This document shows positions 1 through 6,946 of a stretch of DNA of 9,096 nt, piece after piece (within the stretch, counting starts at the first letter, position 1; each line of letters starts with the position of its first letter). The notes beneath the pieces are model-generated. The model saw only the letters and a program-made list of their open reading frames with translations, searched no databases and had not been told where the DNA came from. Position numbers and translations under genes: made by a program. The stretch is from positions 1 to 9,096 of the forward strand of contig CASEPH010000239.1 in assembly GCA_949289625.1 (NCBI GenBank). The letters run 5' to 3'. This DNA comes from an uncultured Clostridia bacterium (GTDB lineage: Bacteria; Bacillota_A; Clostridia; Oscillospirales; Oscillospiraceae).

Positions 1-173
1 GCCAGTTCACGGCATTCTCCGGAAATCATCAGCGCATTTTGGATCTGCTGGGTCACCATTTCCGGCGTCACTGGCGTCTCCGCGCCGGAGATCTTCTTTT
101 GGTCACAAAACACACACAGGTTGGGACACCCCTGATGAGGAATGAACAGTGGGATGATATGCCGCTTTGCCAT
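1..173 (-). CDS. Radical SAM protein, N-terminal fragment (Elp3-like family found next to rnc)
   Basis: Partial gene that runs off the left edge, leaving 57 complete codons. The sequence shows a cysteine triad C16-P-N-L-C20-V-F-C23, the CX3CX2C pattern that holds the [4Fe-4S] cluster used by radical SAM enzymes to cleave S-adenosylmethionine. The residues before it (IPLFIPHQG) and after it (DQKKISG) resemble the Elp3-like radical SAM proteins often found between rnc and smc in Clostridia; that comparison is from memory. The start is ATG at 173-171, with an AAGGAGG site four bases upstream. It follows rnc after 54 bases that contain a strong hairpin, so it may be co-transcribed or partly insulated. 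The substrate of this family is not settled and the C-terminal part is outside the window, so no specific reaction is assigned. Confidence 0.85.
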   Translation of the reverse strand, partial: MAKRHIIPLFIPHQGCPNLCVFCDQKKISGAETPVTPEMVTQQIQNALMISGECREL

Positions 174-177
174 GGTG

Positions 178-184
178 CCTCCTT
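178..184 (-). promoter_or_regulatory. Shine-Dalgarno site of the radical SAM gene
   Basis: AAGGAGG on the minus strand, separated from the ATG at 173 by only four bases (CACC). It is a near-consensus site, slightly close to the start. It supports the chosen start and shows that this gene has its own translation initiation rather than depending on rnc. Confidence 0.75.
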
Positions 185-196
185 CCGTAACGCAAG

Positions 197-219
197 CAGG
201 CGGCCGGATCGGCCGCCTG
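197..219 (-). terminator. Perfect 10-bp GC-rich hairpin after rnc; possible weak terminator or processing site
   Basis: Bases 197-206 and 210-219 are exact inverted complements around a three-base loop, so the stem is ten uninterrupted pairs, nine of them in a CAGGCGGCC/GGCCGCCTG core. It starts eight bases after the rnc stop codon and ends before the Shine-Dalgarno site of the radical SAM gene. In the direction of transcription the stem is followed by CTTGCGTT, which is a poor U-tract, so a strong intrinsic terminator is unlikely. The T-richer flank (CTATTTTATTG) is on the other side and would suit plus-strand transcripts. It could act as a partial terminator, a 3'-end stabiliser for the upstream mRNA, or an RNase cleavage site. 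Confidence 0.45.
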
Positions 220-227
220 AACCTATT

Positions 228-908
228 TTATTGTCCTGGGAACAGGCGGTCGATGGCCTCTCTGGCCGCGTCCTGCTCTGCCCGTTTCTTGCTGCTGCCG
301 GAGCCCTGCCCCACGGTTTCCCCGTTGAGGCTCACTTCCACGGTGAACACTTTGTTGTGATCGGGACCAGACTCGCCAGTCAAAGCATAGGCAATGACCT
401 GATCCCGATTTCTCTGGACCAGTTCCTGGAATCGGGTCTTGTAGTCCTGATTACCCGAAACCGTGGGCTCCTTTTGGAGGATAAACCGACGGATAATCTC
501 CTTGGGGATCTCCATCCCACCGTCAAGGTAGGCAGCTGCCAGCACTGCCTCCACCGCATCCGCCAGCATGGAAGGCCGGTGACTGCCGCCACCATGGCTT
601 TCCCCGTGGCCCAATCGCAGAACCTTTCCCAGTTCCAGGCGGGCGGCCACTTCGGCCAGACTTTTCTCGCACACCAGTTCCGCCCGCAGCTTGGTCAGTT
701 CCCCCTCAGGCTTGTCCGGATGGGTCTGGTACAGGTGCTCCGCCACCACCAGCCCCAGGATGGCGTCTCCCAGGAACTCCAGCCGTTCATTGCTGACAGC
801 CCCCTCCCGACGGTGCTCGTTGGCATAGGAGCTGTGGGTCAGGGCATTTTTCAGCAGGCTCTTGTTCCGGAAGGAATACCCTAGTTTTTGTTCAAATTCA
901 GAAAGCAA
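228..908 (-). CDS. rnc: Ribonuclease III
   Basis: Double-strand-specific endoribonuclease that processes rRNA precursors, some mRNAs and sense/antisense duplexes in the cytoplasm. The protein has 226 residues, the usual length. The family signature NERLEFLGD lies at residues 40-48. The acidic metal ligands are visible as E41, E44, D48, D117 and E120, the last two in the segment LADAVEAVLAA. The C-terminal double-stranded RNA-binding domain spans about 155-224 and ends with the typical SSKKRAEQDAA helix. The start is taken as TTG at 908-906. No ATG lies upstream in frame before the plsX stop, the next internal Met is residue 114, and the N-terminus FEQKLGYSFRN aligns with the family start. A GGGGAG site lies at suitable spacing. 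The gene begins 16 bases after plsX and is probably co-transcribed with it. No key residue is missing. Confidence 0.97.
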   Translation of the reverse strand: MLSEFEQKLGYSFRNKSLLKNALTHSSYANEHRREGAVSNERLEFLGDAILGLVVAEHLYQTHPDKPEGELTKLRAELVCEKSLAEVAARLELGKVLRLGHGESHGGGSHRPSMLADAVEAVLAAAYLDGGMEIPKEIIRRFILQKEPTVSGNQDYKTRFQELVQRNRDQVIAYALTGESGPDHNKVFTVEVSLNGETVGQGSGSSKKRAEQDAAREAIDRLFPGQ

Positions 909-914
909 TGCGGT

Positions 915-923
915 TCTCCCCTT
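915..923 (-). promoter_or_regulatory. Shine-Dalgarno site supporting the TTG start of rnc
   Basis: AAGGGGAGA on the minus strand, six bases before the TTG at 908. It lies two bases downstream of the plsX stop codon (927-925). A ribosome terminating on plsX would therefore sit on the initiation region of rnc, which suggests translational coupling. The site decides the otherwise ambiguous non-ATG start. Confidence 0.65.
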
Positions 924-924
924 T

Positions 925-1962
925 TTATTGTTCCGCCTGGGCCGGAGCCTTGGTCATGGTCATCTTGTCCATATTGTCCGCAATGGCCTGGCAGACGCCG
1001 GTTTCCACACAGATCTTGGCCTGGCGGATAGCGTTCTGCATGGCGTAGGCGTCAGAGGAACCATGGGCCTTGATCACCGGCTTTTGAATGCCTAGGAACA
1101 TGGAGCCACCTACCTCCCGGGAGTCCAGCAGCTTTTTAAAATCATTGACGCCGCTTTTGCACAGCAGATACCCCACCTTGCTGGCAGCGTTTTTCTGGAA
1201 CATCTCCTTAAGCTTGTGGGCCATAAAGATGGCAGTACCCTCGATGCTCTTGAGCAGGATGTTGCCGGAAAAGCCATCGCAGACCACCACGTCTACATCC
1301 CCCAGCGGCACCTGTCGGGCCTCCACGTTACCTGCAAAATTCAAGTGACCTGCATCGCCTGCCGCCTTCAGGAGTGCATAGGCCTCCCGCTGCAGCTCCC
1401 GGCCCTTGGTCTCCTCGGCACCGTTGTTCAAAAGGCCAACTTTTGGGTTTTTCTTCCCCAGATACTTTTCCGCGTAAAAGGCGCCCATATAAGCAAACTG
1501 CAACAGATATTCCGGGGTGCAGTCATTGTTGGCCCCGGCGTCTAGGATCACGCAGGAGCCGGTCTCCGTGGGGCACACCGGGGAGATAGCCGCCCGCTTG
1601 ATGCCCTTGATCCGCTTGGCCACCAGGGTGGCCACAGTCAAAAGGGCGCCGGTATTGCCAGCGGAAACAAAGGCGTCACCGCCGTTTCCCAAAAGCTTTG
1701 CTCCCACCACCATAGAGGAATCCTTGAAGGCATGGAGCACCGTGGTGGGATTGTCGCACATGGTCACCGTCTGGGAGGCAAAGGCGATCTCCACGCCGGG
1801 CGGAAGGGTGTCTATGCCTTCGTCCTTGAGGCATTCCAGGATCCTGTCGCTCTGGCCCACCAGGATGATTTCCACCCCGTAGGCCTTGGCAGCCTGGATG
1901 GCTCCCAGAACCGGAGCCTTGGGGGCGTTATCGCCGCCCATTGCGTCTACAATGATTTTCAT
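925..1962 (-). CDS. plsX: Phosphate acyltransferase PlsX (acyl-ACP:phosphate transacylase)
   Basis: Transfers the acyl chain from acyl-ACP to inorganic phosphate. The acyl-phosphate product is used by the membrane enzyme PlsY for the first acylation of glycerol-3-phosphate in phospholipid synthesis. PlsX is a peripheral membrane protein. The 345 residues fit the family, with a slightly longer tail (TMTKAPAQAEQ). The N-terminal nucleotide-binding-like motif DAMGGDNAP lies at 6-14. Further family segments are SAGNTGALL (100-108), ILDAGANNDC (139-148), LLNNGAEETKG (177-187) and VVCDGFSGNILLKSIEG (226-242). The ATG at 1962-1960 has a GGAAGGAG site six bases upstream. The gene starts 21 bases after trmFO and ends 16 bases before rnc. 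In Bacillus, and commonly elsewhere, acpP lies between plsX and rnc; here it does not. Confidence 0.97.
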   Translation of the reverse strand: MKIIVDAMGGDNAPKAPVLGAIQAAKAYGVEIILVGQSDRILECLKDEGIDTLPPGVEIAFASQTVTMCDNPTTVLHAFKDSSMVVGAKLLGNGGDAFVSAGNTGALLTVATLVAKRIKGIKRAAISPVCPTETGSCVILDAGANNDCTPEYLLQFAYMGAFYAEKYLGKKNPKVGLLNNGAEETKGRELQREAYALLKAAGDAGHLNFAGNVEARQVPLGDVDVVVCDGFSGNILLKSIEGTAIFMAHKLKEMFQKNAASKVGYLLCKSGVNDFKKLLDSREVGGSMFLGIQKPVIKAHGSSDAYAMQNAIRQAKICVETGVCQAIADNMDKMTMTKAPAQAEQ

Positions 1963-1983
1963 ACACAGCTCCTTCCGCGGTCC

Positions 1984-3294
1984 TTACAGCCGGGCCGCAA
2001 TTTGATCGACAGTCTCCAGGGACCGCCGTGAAACCTCTAAGTACCGGTCATGTTTTTTTCCCTTGAACTTATAGGGCAATGGATCAATGATGCCGAAGTT
2101 CACATTCATGGGCTGAAATTTGACCACCGTCGGATCCGAGATATAGGCAGCCAAAGCGCCAATGGCCGTATAGGATGGGAAATTCACAGGAGGCAACCCC
2201 TGAATACGCCGGCCCAACTCCACCGCCGCCAGCAGGCCTGAGGCCGTGGACTCCACGTAACCTTCTACGCCGGTCATCTGGCCAGCAAAGGCAATACTGG
2301 CATCTTTCCGAGCAGCATAGGTTCGATCCAGCAGTCTGGGGGAATCCAAATAGGTATTCCGGTGCATCACGCCATATCTAAGGTATTCCGCATGTTTCAG
2401 GGCGGGGATCATAGAGAACACCCGCTTCTGCTCAGGCCATTTGAGATGGGTCTGAAAGCCCACAATATTATAGATGCTTCCCTGTGCGTTGTCCTTCCGG
2501 AGCTGCACCACCGCATAGGGCTCCCTGCCGGTTTTGGGGTCCTTGAGGCCCACGGGCTTCAGGGGACCGAACCGCAGGGTGTCCACTCCACGGCGGGCCA
2601 TGACCTCCACGGGCATACAGCCCTCAAATACCTTTTTGTCCTCAAAGCCGTGGACGTCGGCCTCCTGGGCCGTGGCCAGAGCCTCCACGAATTGGAGATA
2701 CTCCTCCTCGTTCATGGAGCAGTTGACATAATCCGCCGTCCCCTTGTCATATCGGGAGGCGAACCAGCAGTGCTCCATGTCCAGGGACTCAAAGCTAACC
2801 AGAGGCGCTGCGGCGTCGTAGAAATTGAGTCCCTTGGCACCGCCAAAGTAGGCCGCTATGGCCTCCGCCATAGGATCCGAGGTCAGGGGGCCGGTAGCAA
2901 TGAGGGCCGGACCCGCCGGAATTTCTGTGCATTCCTCATGGACAACGGTAATATTGTCATGGGCCTCCAGCCGCTCCGTAATGGTCCTAGCAAATGCCAC
3001 CCGATCTACCGCCAGAGCGCCGCCGGCCTCTACCCGGTTCTGCTCCGCGCTCAACATAACCAGGCTGCCAAGATGGCGCAGCTCCTCCTTCAGCAGGCCT
3101 ACGGCGTTAGCCAGAGAATCCCCCCGCAGGGAGTTGGAGCACACCAGTTCCCCAAACAGATCCGAGACATGGGCCGGGGATTTCTTCTCCGGCTTCATCT
3201 CCACCAAGCGGACCCGAAGGCCCATATTGGCTAGCTGCCAGGCCCCTTCGCTGCCGGCCAAACCGGCGCCAATCACTGTCACATCGTAGTTCAT
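1984..3294 (-). CDS. trmFO: Methylenetetrahydrofolate-tRNA (uracil-5-)-methyltransferase TrmFO
   Basis: Flavoprotein that uses 5,10-methylenetetrahydrofolate as carbon donor and reduced FAD to make 5-methyluridine at position 54 in the T-loop of tRNAs. This is the folate route typical of many Gram-positives, in place of SAM-dependent TrmA. The 436 residues match the family. The FAD dinucleotide-binding motif VIGAGLAGSE lies at 7-16. The conserved CSNSLRGDS stretch has C52, and C226 lies in VFEGCMPVEVMARRG. Both cysteines correspond to those implicated in catalysis in the Bacillus enzyme (C53 and C226 there). The C-terminal FAD segment is FAGQMTGVEGYVES (336-349). The ATG overlaps the topA stop in an ATGA arrangement, and a GGAGG site lies seven bases upstream inside topA, so the two are probably translationally coupled. 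The dprA-topA-trmFO order is the same as in Bacillus subtilis. Confidence 0.97.
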   Translation of the reverse strand: MNYDVTVIGAGLAGSEGAWQLANMGLRVRLVEMKPEKKSPAHVSDLFGELVCSNSLRGDSLANAVGLLKEELRHLGSLVMLSAEQNRVEAGGALAVDRVAFARTITERLEAHDNITVVHEECTEIPAGPALIATGPLTSDPMAEAIAAYFGGAKGLNFYDAAAPLVSFESLDMEHCWFASRYDKGTADYVNCSMNEEEYLQFVEALATAQEADVHGFEDKKVFEGCMPVEVMARRGVDTLRFGPLKPVGLKDPKTGREPYAVVQLRKDNAQGSIYNIVGFQTHLKWPEQKRVFSMIPALKHAEYLRYGVMHRNTYLDSPRLLDRTYAARKDASIAFAGQMTGVEGYVESTASGLLAAVELGRRIQGLPPVNFPSYTAIGALAAYISDPTVVKFQPMNVNFGIIDPLPYKFKGKKHDRYLEVSRRSLETVDQIAARL

Positions 3295-5633
3295 GCGCCC
3301 GCCTCCGTAGTCTTGGAGGCTGCCGCTTTCTTGTCAGTTTTCCCCTTTTTAGCCGCTGGCTTTTTGGCTGCTGTCTTACCGGCTGCTTTTGTGGCGGTCT
3401 TTTTTTCGGCCTTATTCGCTGCCGTCGTTTTCTTTTTGGTAACAGCCGCTTTCTTGGGTGTGGCAGTTTCCTTCTCCTGCGTAGGCTGCTGCTGCGTTAC
3501 AGCTTCCGCCTCCTCGGCCTTCTTCTTCCGATAGCCGCCCCGCAGCTCCTCCGGCGTAAAGTTTTCACACTGCTCGTTGATGCAGAACATCTTCTTCTGG
3601 CCCTTGCCGGACTTTTTGAACATAGTCTGACCGCAGTAGGGGCAGTCCTCCGCCGTGGGCACATCCCAGGTCATAAAGCCGCAGTCCTTGCCCTTTTCAC
3701 AGGCGTAGTAGGCATAGCCCCGCTGGCTTTTCCGTTTCAGCATACCGCTGCCGCACTTGGGGCACCGGCCCGGCATCCGCTCCGCCAGGGGCTTTGTATT
3801 CTTGCACTCCGGGAAGCCGGGGCAGGCCAGGAATCGGCCGAACCGACCGCTTTTGATGACCATATTTCGGCCGCAGAGCTCGCAGATCTCATCGGTGACC
3901 TCGTCGGGCACCTTCAGACGAACCCCCTCAAGAGCAGTTTCTGCTTCCTCCATCTCCTGATGGAATTCCTGATAGAAGTCCCGCAGCACCTGCTTCCAGT
4001 AGATCTTGCCTTCCTCCACCTGGTCCAGCTGCTCCTCCATATGAGCGGTGAACTGGACGTCGATCACATCGGTAAACCGATCCTTCATCAGGCTTGTCAC
4101 CACTTCTCCTAAAGGCGTGGGACTCAGGCGCTTGTCCTGCTTGATGACATATTCCCGGTCCAAGATGGTAGATACGGTGGCGGCATAGGTACTGGGTCGT
4201 CCCACCCCTTTTTCCTCCATAGCCTTGACCAGGGTGGCCTCAGTAAACCGGGCGGGAGGCTGGGTAAAGTGCTGGGCCTTCTCGTGGCCAGTATAGCTCA
4301 CCGTCTCCCCTTCCCGAAGATCCGGCAGCGGGGTCTCTTTCTCCTCGGTTTCATCATCCTTGCCCTCTTCATAGACAGCGATAAAACCCGGGAATCGGAG
4401 ATTCTGATGGTTGGCTCGGAAAATATGTCCCGCAGAAACGGTGTCGATGGAAAGAGTATCGTAAATCGCGTTGGACATCTGGGAAGCTACAAAACGGCTC
4501 CACACCAAGCGGTAAAGCTTATACTGCTCCGTGGTCAGGCTGCTGCGAATGGATTCCGGATCCAAATTCACGTTACTGGGCCGAATGGCTTCATGGGCAT
4601 CCTGGGCCGCGTTCTTGGTTTTATAGCGTCGGGGGCCTTCCTTATAATAGTCTGTGCCATAACGGTTTTTGATAAAACTGCCGGCAGCAGCCAGCGCCTC
4701 TTCAGACAATCGGAGAGAGTCAGTTCGCATATAGGTAATGAGGCCCACGGTACCCTCTCCGGCCACATCCACACCTTCATAGAGCTGCTGAGCAATAGCC
4801 ATTGTTCGCCGTGGGGTCATGGAAAGCTTCCGGGAGGCCTCTTGCTGTAGCGTAGAGGTGATAAAAGGTGGCGCCGGAGTCTTTTTCTTCTCCGAGCGTT
4901 TCACCGTAGAGACTTGGAAGGGGGCGCTTTGAATGTCCTGCAGGATCTGATCCACCTCTTCCTCGCTGTGGAGTTCCCGCTTTTTCCCTTCCCCATGGTA
5001 GTGCGCAGTGAACTTTCCAGGTCCTTCTTGGCGTTGGAGATTGACGTCAATGCTCCAATACTCCTGGGGCTGGAAGGCACGGATCTCCTCCTCCCGGTCC
5101 ACCACCATCCGGGTGGCCACCGACTGGACTCGTCCGGCGGACAGGCCCCGGCGAATCTTCTTCCATAGCAGGGGAGAAAGCTGGTAACCCACGATCCGGT
5201 CCAGAATCCGGCGAGCCTGCTGGGCGTCCACCAGATCCATGTCGATATTTCGGGGAGCCTGAATGCTGCTGTTGACCACGTTTTTGGTAATCTCATTAAA
5301 GGCCACCCGATGGGTGGCCTCATCAGGCAGATCCAAAAGATATTTGAGATGCCAGGATATGGCCTCTCCTTCCCGGTCCGGGTCAGTGGCCAGATAGACC
5401 TGACTGCTCTTTTTCGCTGCAGCCTTCAGTTCAGAAATAATGCTCTCCTTGCCCTTCATGGGCACATACTGGGGTTCAAAATCCCCCTCTATATCCACGC
5501 CCAGTTTGCTCTTCGGCAGATCCCGCAGGTGTCCCATGCAGGCCTTTACCTGATAGTCCGGGCCCAAATACTTTCCAATGGTTTTTGCCTTTGCCGGCGA
5601 CTCGACAATGACAAGATTCGTAGCTTTCGCCAT
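3291..5633 (-). CDS. topA: DNA topoisomerase I (type IA) with histone-H1-like tail
   Basis: Relaxes negative supercoils by passing one strand through a transient break. The protein has 780 residues from the ATG at 5633. The TOPRIM domain starts at VIVESPAKAKT with catalytic E11 and carries DPDREGE at 84-90 (D84, D86, E88). The DNA-linking tyrosine is Y301 in GLITYMRTDS. Three C4 zinc ribbons follow: C584/C587/C604/C610, C624/C627/C645/C651 and C664/C667/C684/C689. From about residue 703 the chain becomes low-complexity and rich in Lys, Ala and Thr, with repeated AAKK/KKTA-like units like the histone H1 tail; it is likely disordered and DNA-binding. An in-frame TTG at 5675 would add 14 residues, but it lies within the end of dprA and lacks the family N-terminus. 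The ATG has GGGGGAGA just upstream and starts 22 bases after the dprA stop. The stop overlaps the trmFO ATG. Confidence 0.98.
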   Translation of the reverse strand: MAKATNLVIVESPAKAKTIGKYLGPDYQVKACMGHLRDLPKSKLGVDIEGDFEPQYVPMKGKESIISELKAAAKKSSQVYLATDPDREGEAISWHLKYLLDLPDEATHRVAFNEITKNVVNSSIQAPRNIDMDLVDAQQARRILDRIVGYQLSPLLWKKIRRGLSAGRVQSVATRMVVDREEEIRAFQPQEYWSIDVNLQRQEGPGKFTAHYHGEGKKRELHSEEEVDQILQDIQSAPFQVSTVKRSEKKKTPAPPFITSTLQQEASRKLSMTPRRTMAIAQQLYEGVDVAGEGTVGLITYMRTDSLRLSEEALAAAGSFIKNRYGTDYYKEGPRRYKTKNAAQDAHEAIRPSNVNLDPESIRSSLTTEQYKLYRLVWSRFVASQMSNAIYDTLSIDTVSAGHIFRANHQNLRFPGFIAVYEEGKDDETEEKETPLPDLREGETVSYTGHEKAQHFTQPPARFTEATLVKAMEEKGVGRPSTYAATVSTILDREYVIKQDKRLSPTPLGEVVTSLMKDRFTDVIDVQFTAHMEEQLDQVEEGKIYWKQVLRDFYQEFHQEMEEAETALEGVRLKVPDEVTDEICELCGRNMVIKSGRFGRFLACPGFPECKNTKPLAERMPGRCPKCGSGMLKRKSQRGYAYYACEKGKDCGFMTWDVPTAEDCPYCGQTMFKKSGKGQKKMFCINEQCENFTPEELRGGYRKKKAEEAEAVTQQQPTQEKETATPKKAAVTKKKTTAANKAEKKTATKAAGKTAAKKPAAKKGKTDKKAAASKTTEAGA
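3302..3306 (-). promoter_or_regulatory. Shine-Dalgarno site of trmFO, inside the end of topA
   Basis: GGAGG on the minus strand, seven bases upstream of the trmFO ATG. It lies within the last codons of topA, which together with the ATGA stop/start overlap indicates coupled translation of the two proteins. Confidence 0.65.
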
Positions 5634-5637
5634 CGTG

Positions 5638-5645
5638 TCTCCCCC
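5638..5645 (-). promoter_or_regulatory. Shine-Dalgarno site that decides the topA start
   Basis: GGGGGAGA on the minus strand, four bases before the ATG at 5633, in the short dprA-topA gap. It favours this ATG over the in-frame TTG at 5675. Confidence 0.65.
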
Positions 5646-5655
5646 GATGTCCAAT

Positions 5656-6930
5656 TTACTTAATATGCAATGCAAACCGCTTTCCCGACAGCTGGGTCAC
5701 AAACCCCTGCACCTCCAGCATGGTCAGTGTGGAGAGCGCTTTTGCCGCAGCCAGACCACTTTGAACAATCAGTTCATCCACATGCTGTGGTCCGTCTTTC
5801 AGAAGTTCCATCAAAAGCTTTTCTTCATCGGTAAGGGTTTGCATGCTCCGCTGTAGGTCAATATAATTCCTCTTTTGCCCATTGTCAATTCCTTTTTCAG
5901 AATTTGGCTGCTCTTCCGTATCATATTCCTCGGATTTTTTGGGTTTCTCCCTACGCTGTCGTTCGCTCTGTTCTTCTTCCGAGCTATAAATATATGTGCG
6001 GTCCTGGGAGGAAAGCGACATGGAATTTCCTCCATCCCAGCGGTGAAGCTGGTCCGGAAATCGAGCCTGATAGCCCTGCAGCACATCCCAGCCGCAGGTG
6101 ACCAGTTCCGCCCCCTCCTGGATCAGTTGGTTACTGCCTGCGCAGGACTCCAGTCCTACGTTACCCGGCACAGCAAACACATCCCGGCCTTGTTCCAGGG
6201 CAAATTCCGCAGTGATCAGGCTGCCGCTTCGTTTGGCCGCCTCCACCACCAGCACACCCAGGCTCAGTCCGCTCATAATACGATTGCGACGCGGAAAATT
6301 GGCCCCCAGAGGCGGCGTCCCCGGAATATACTCACTGAGAAGGCAGCCCCGTTGGATCACATCCTCATAAAGCCGTTTCGCCTCACTGGGATAGACCACA
6401 TCCAGTCCATTACCCAGCACCGCCGCCACGGGACCACCGGCGCTGAGTGCACCCTCCAGCGCCAAAGAATCAATCCCTCGAGCCGCCCCAGAAATTACCG
6501 TAGCACCACAGGCCCCCAATTGATAGCCCAACCGTTTGGCTGTAGTAAGACCATAGGCGCTGGCTCTTCTGGATCCCACCACCGTAATGGCAGGTAGAAC
6601 ATCAAAGGGAAGTAATTCTCCTTTATAATAGAGCACAGGCGGCGGAAGCTCAATAGCCCGAAGCCGGAGCGGATAGCCAGCGTCCTGCATGGTAAGGATC
6701 TTGATTTTTTCCTTTCTGCAATCCTCCAGCACCTGATGGGCACGCCGAAGATCCCGGCGTGCCAGCGCTTCTTTTTCCCGCTGGGTAAGCCCCTCCACTT
6801 GATCCATGGCCTCCCGGTCTGCCAAAAACACCGCTTCCGGCGATTCAAACCATTCCAGCAGCCGATACTGCGCACGCAGCGACAATCCCGGTATTGAGGT
6901 AAGCCATATCCAATATTGAAGCTGTGCCAC
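5656..6930 (-). CDS. dprA: DNA processing protein DprA (Smf), with winged-helix C-terminus and long charged linker
   Basis: Binds incoming single-stranded DNA during natural transformation and loads RecA on it; it is also widespread in species not known to be competent. The 424 residues are long for the family, often 280-370. An N-terminal helical SAM/HhH-like region (1-80, with IPGLSLRAQYRLLE) precedes the Rossmann-like DprA domain. That domain has VVGSRRAS (117-124), SGAARGID (147-154), FPRRNRIMSGLS (212-223), SGSLITAEFALEQGRD (235-250), AVPGN (253-257) and SNQLIQEGA (266-274). Residues about 300-362 form a hydrophilic linker rich in E, S, K, R and Q. A winged-helix DprA C-terminal domain follows at about 366-423. 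The start is GTG at 6930, with AAGGAGG eight bases upstream. Linker codons are AT-richer than their surroundings. Confidence 0.96.
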   Translation of the reverse strand: MAQLQYWIWLTSIPGLSLRAQYRLLEWFESPEAVFLADREAMDQVEGLTQREKEALARRDLRRAHQVLEDCRKEKIKILTMQDAGYPLRLRAIELPPPVLYYKGELLPFDVLPAITVVGSRRASAYGLTTAKRLGYQLGACGATVISGAARGIDSLALEGALSAGGPVAAVLGNGLDVVYPSEAKRLYEDVIQRGCLLSEYIPGTPPLGANFPRRNRIMSGLSLGVLVVEAAKRSGSLITAEFALEQGRDVFAVPGNVGLESCAGSNQLIQEGAELVTCGWDVLQGYQARFPDQLHRWDGGNSMSLSSQDRTYIYSSEEEQSERQRREKPKKSEEYDTEEQPNSEKGIDNGQKRNYIDLQRSMQTLTDEEKLLMELLKDGPQHVDELIVQSGLAAAKALSTLTMLEVQGFVTQLSGKRFALHIK

Positions 6931-6938
6931 AGCTCCCG

Positions 6939-6945
6939 CCTCCTT
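6939..6945 (-). promoter_or_regulatory. Shine-Dalgarno site supporting the GTG start of dprA
   Basis: AAGGAGG, a full consensus site, eight bases upstream of the GTG at 6930. It begins just after the stop codon of the upstream RNA methyltransferase gene (6949-6947), so it fixes the dprA start and fits a shared transcript. Confidence 0.75.
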
Positions 6946-6946
6946 G

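Noticed and set aside
39..884. Long plus-strand open frame (281 codons) opposite rnc
   Set aside because: It is the antisense of rnc, which has complete family motifs. The translation shows no recognisable domain, and long antisense frames are expected in GC-rich codon-biased genes.
2362..3234. Long plus-strand open frame (290 codons) opposite trmFO
   Set aside because: It lies entirely inside trmFO. The predicted protein is rich in H, R, Q and G, as is usual for antisense shadows, and no family resemblance is seen.
3313..3534. Plus-strand frame that looks like a hydrophobic Ala/Phe/Val membrane peptide
   Set aside because: It is the complement of the Lys/Ala-rich TopA tail: Lys codons read as Phe and Ala codons as Ala/Gly on the other strand.
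5634..5675. Upstream TTG giving a 14-residue longer TopA
   Set aside because: It lies in the end of dprA, while the ATG at 5633 has a good ribosome site and the usual N-terminus just before VIVESPAKAKT.
5875..6597. Plus-strand open frame (240 codons) opposite dprA
   Set aside because: It is antisense to the conserved DprA Rossmann domain and the linker. The hydrophobic start (IWLLFRIIFLGFFGFL) comes from reading the complement of the Glu/Lys-rich linker codons, so it is not evidence of a membrane protein.
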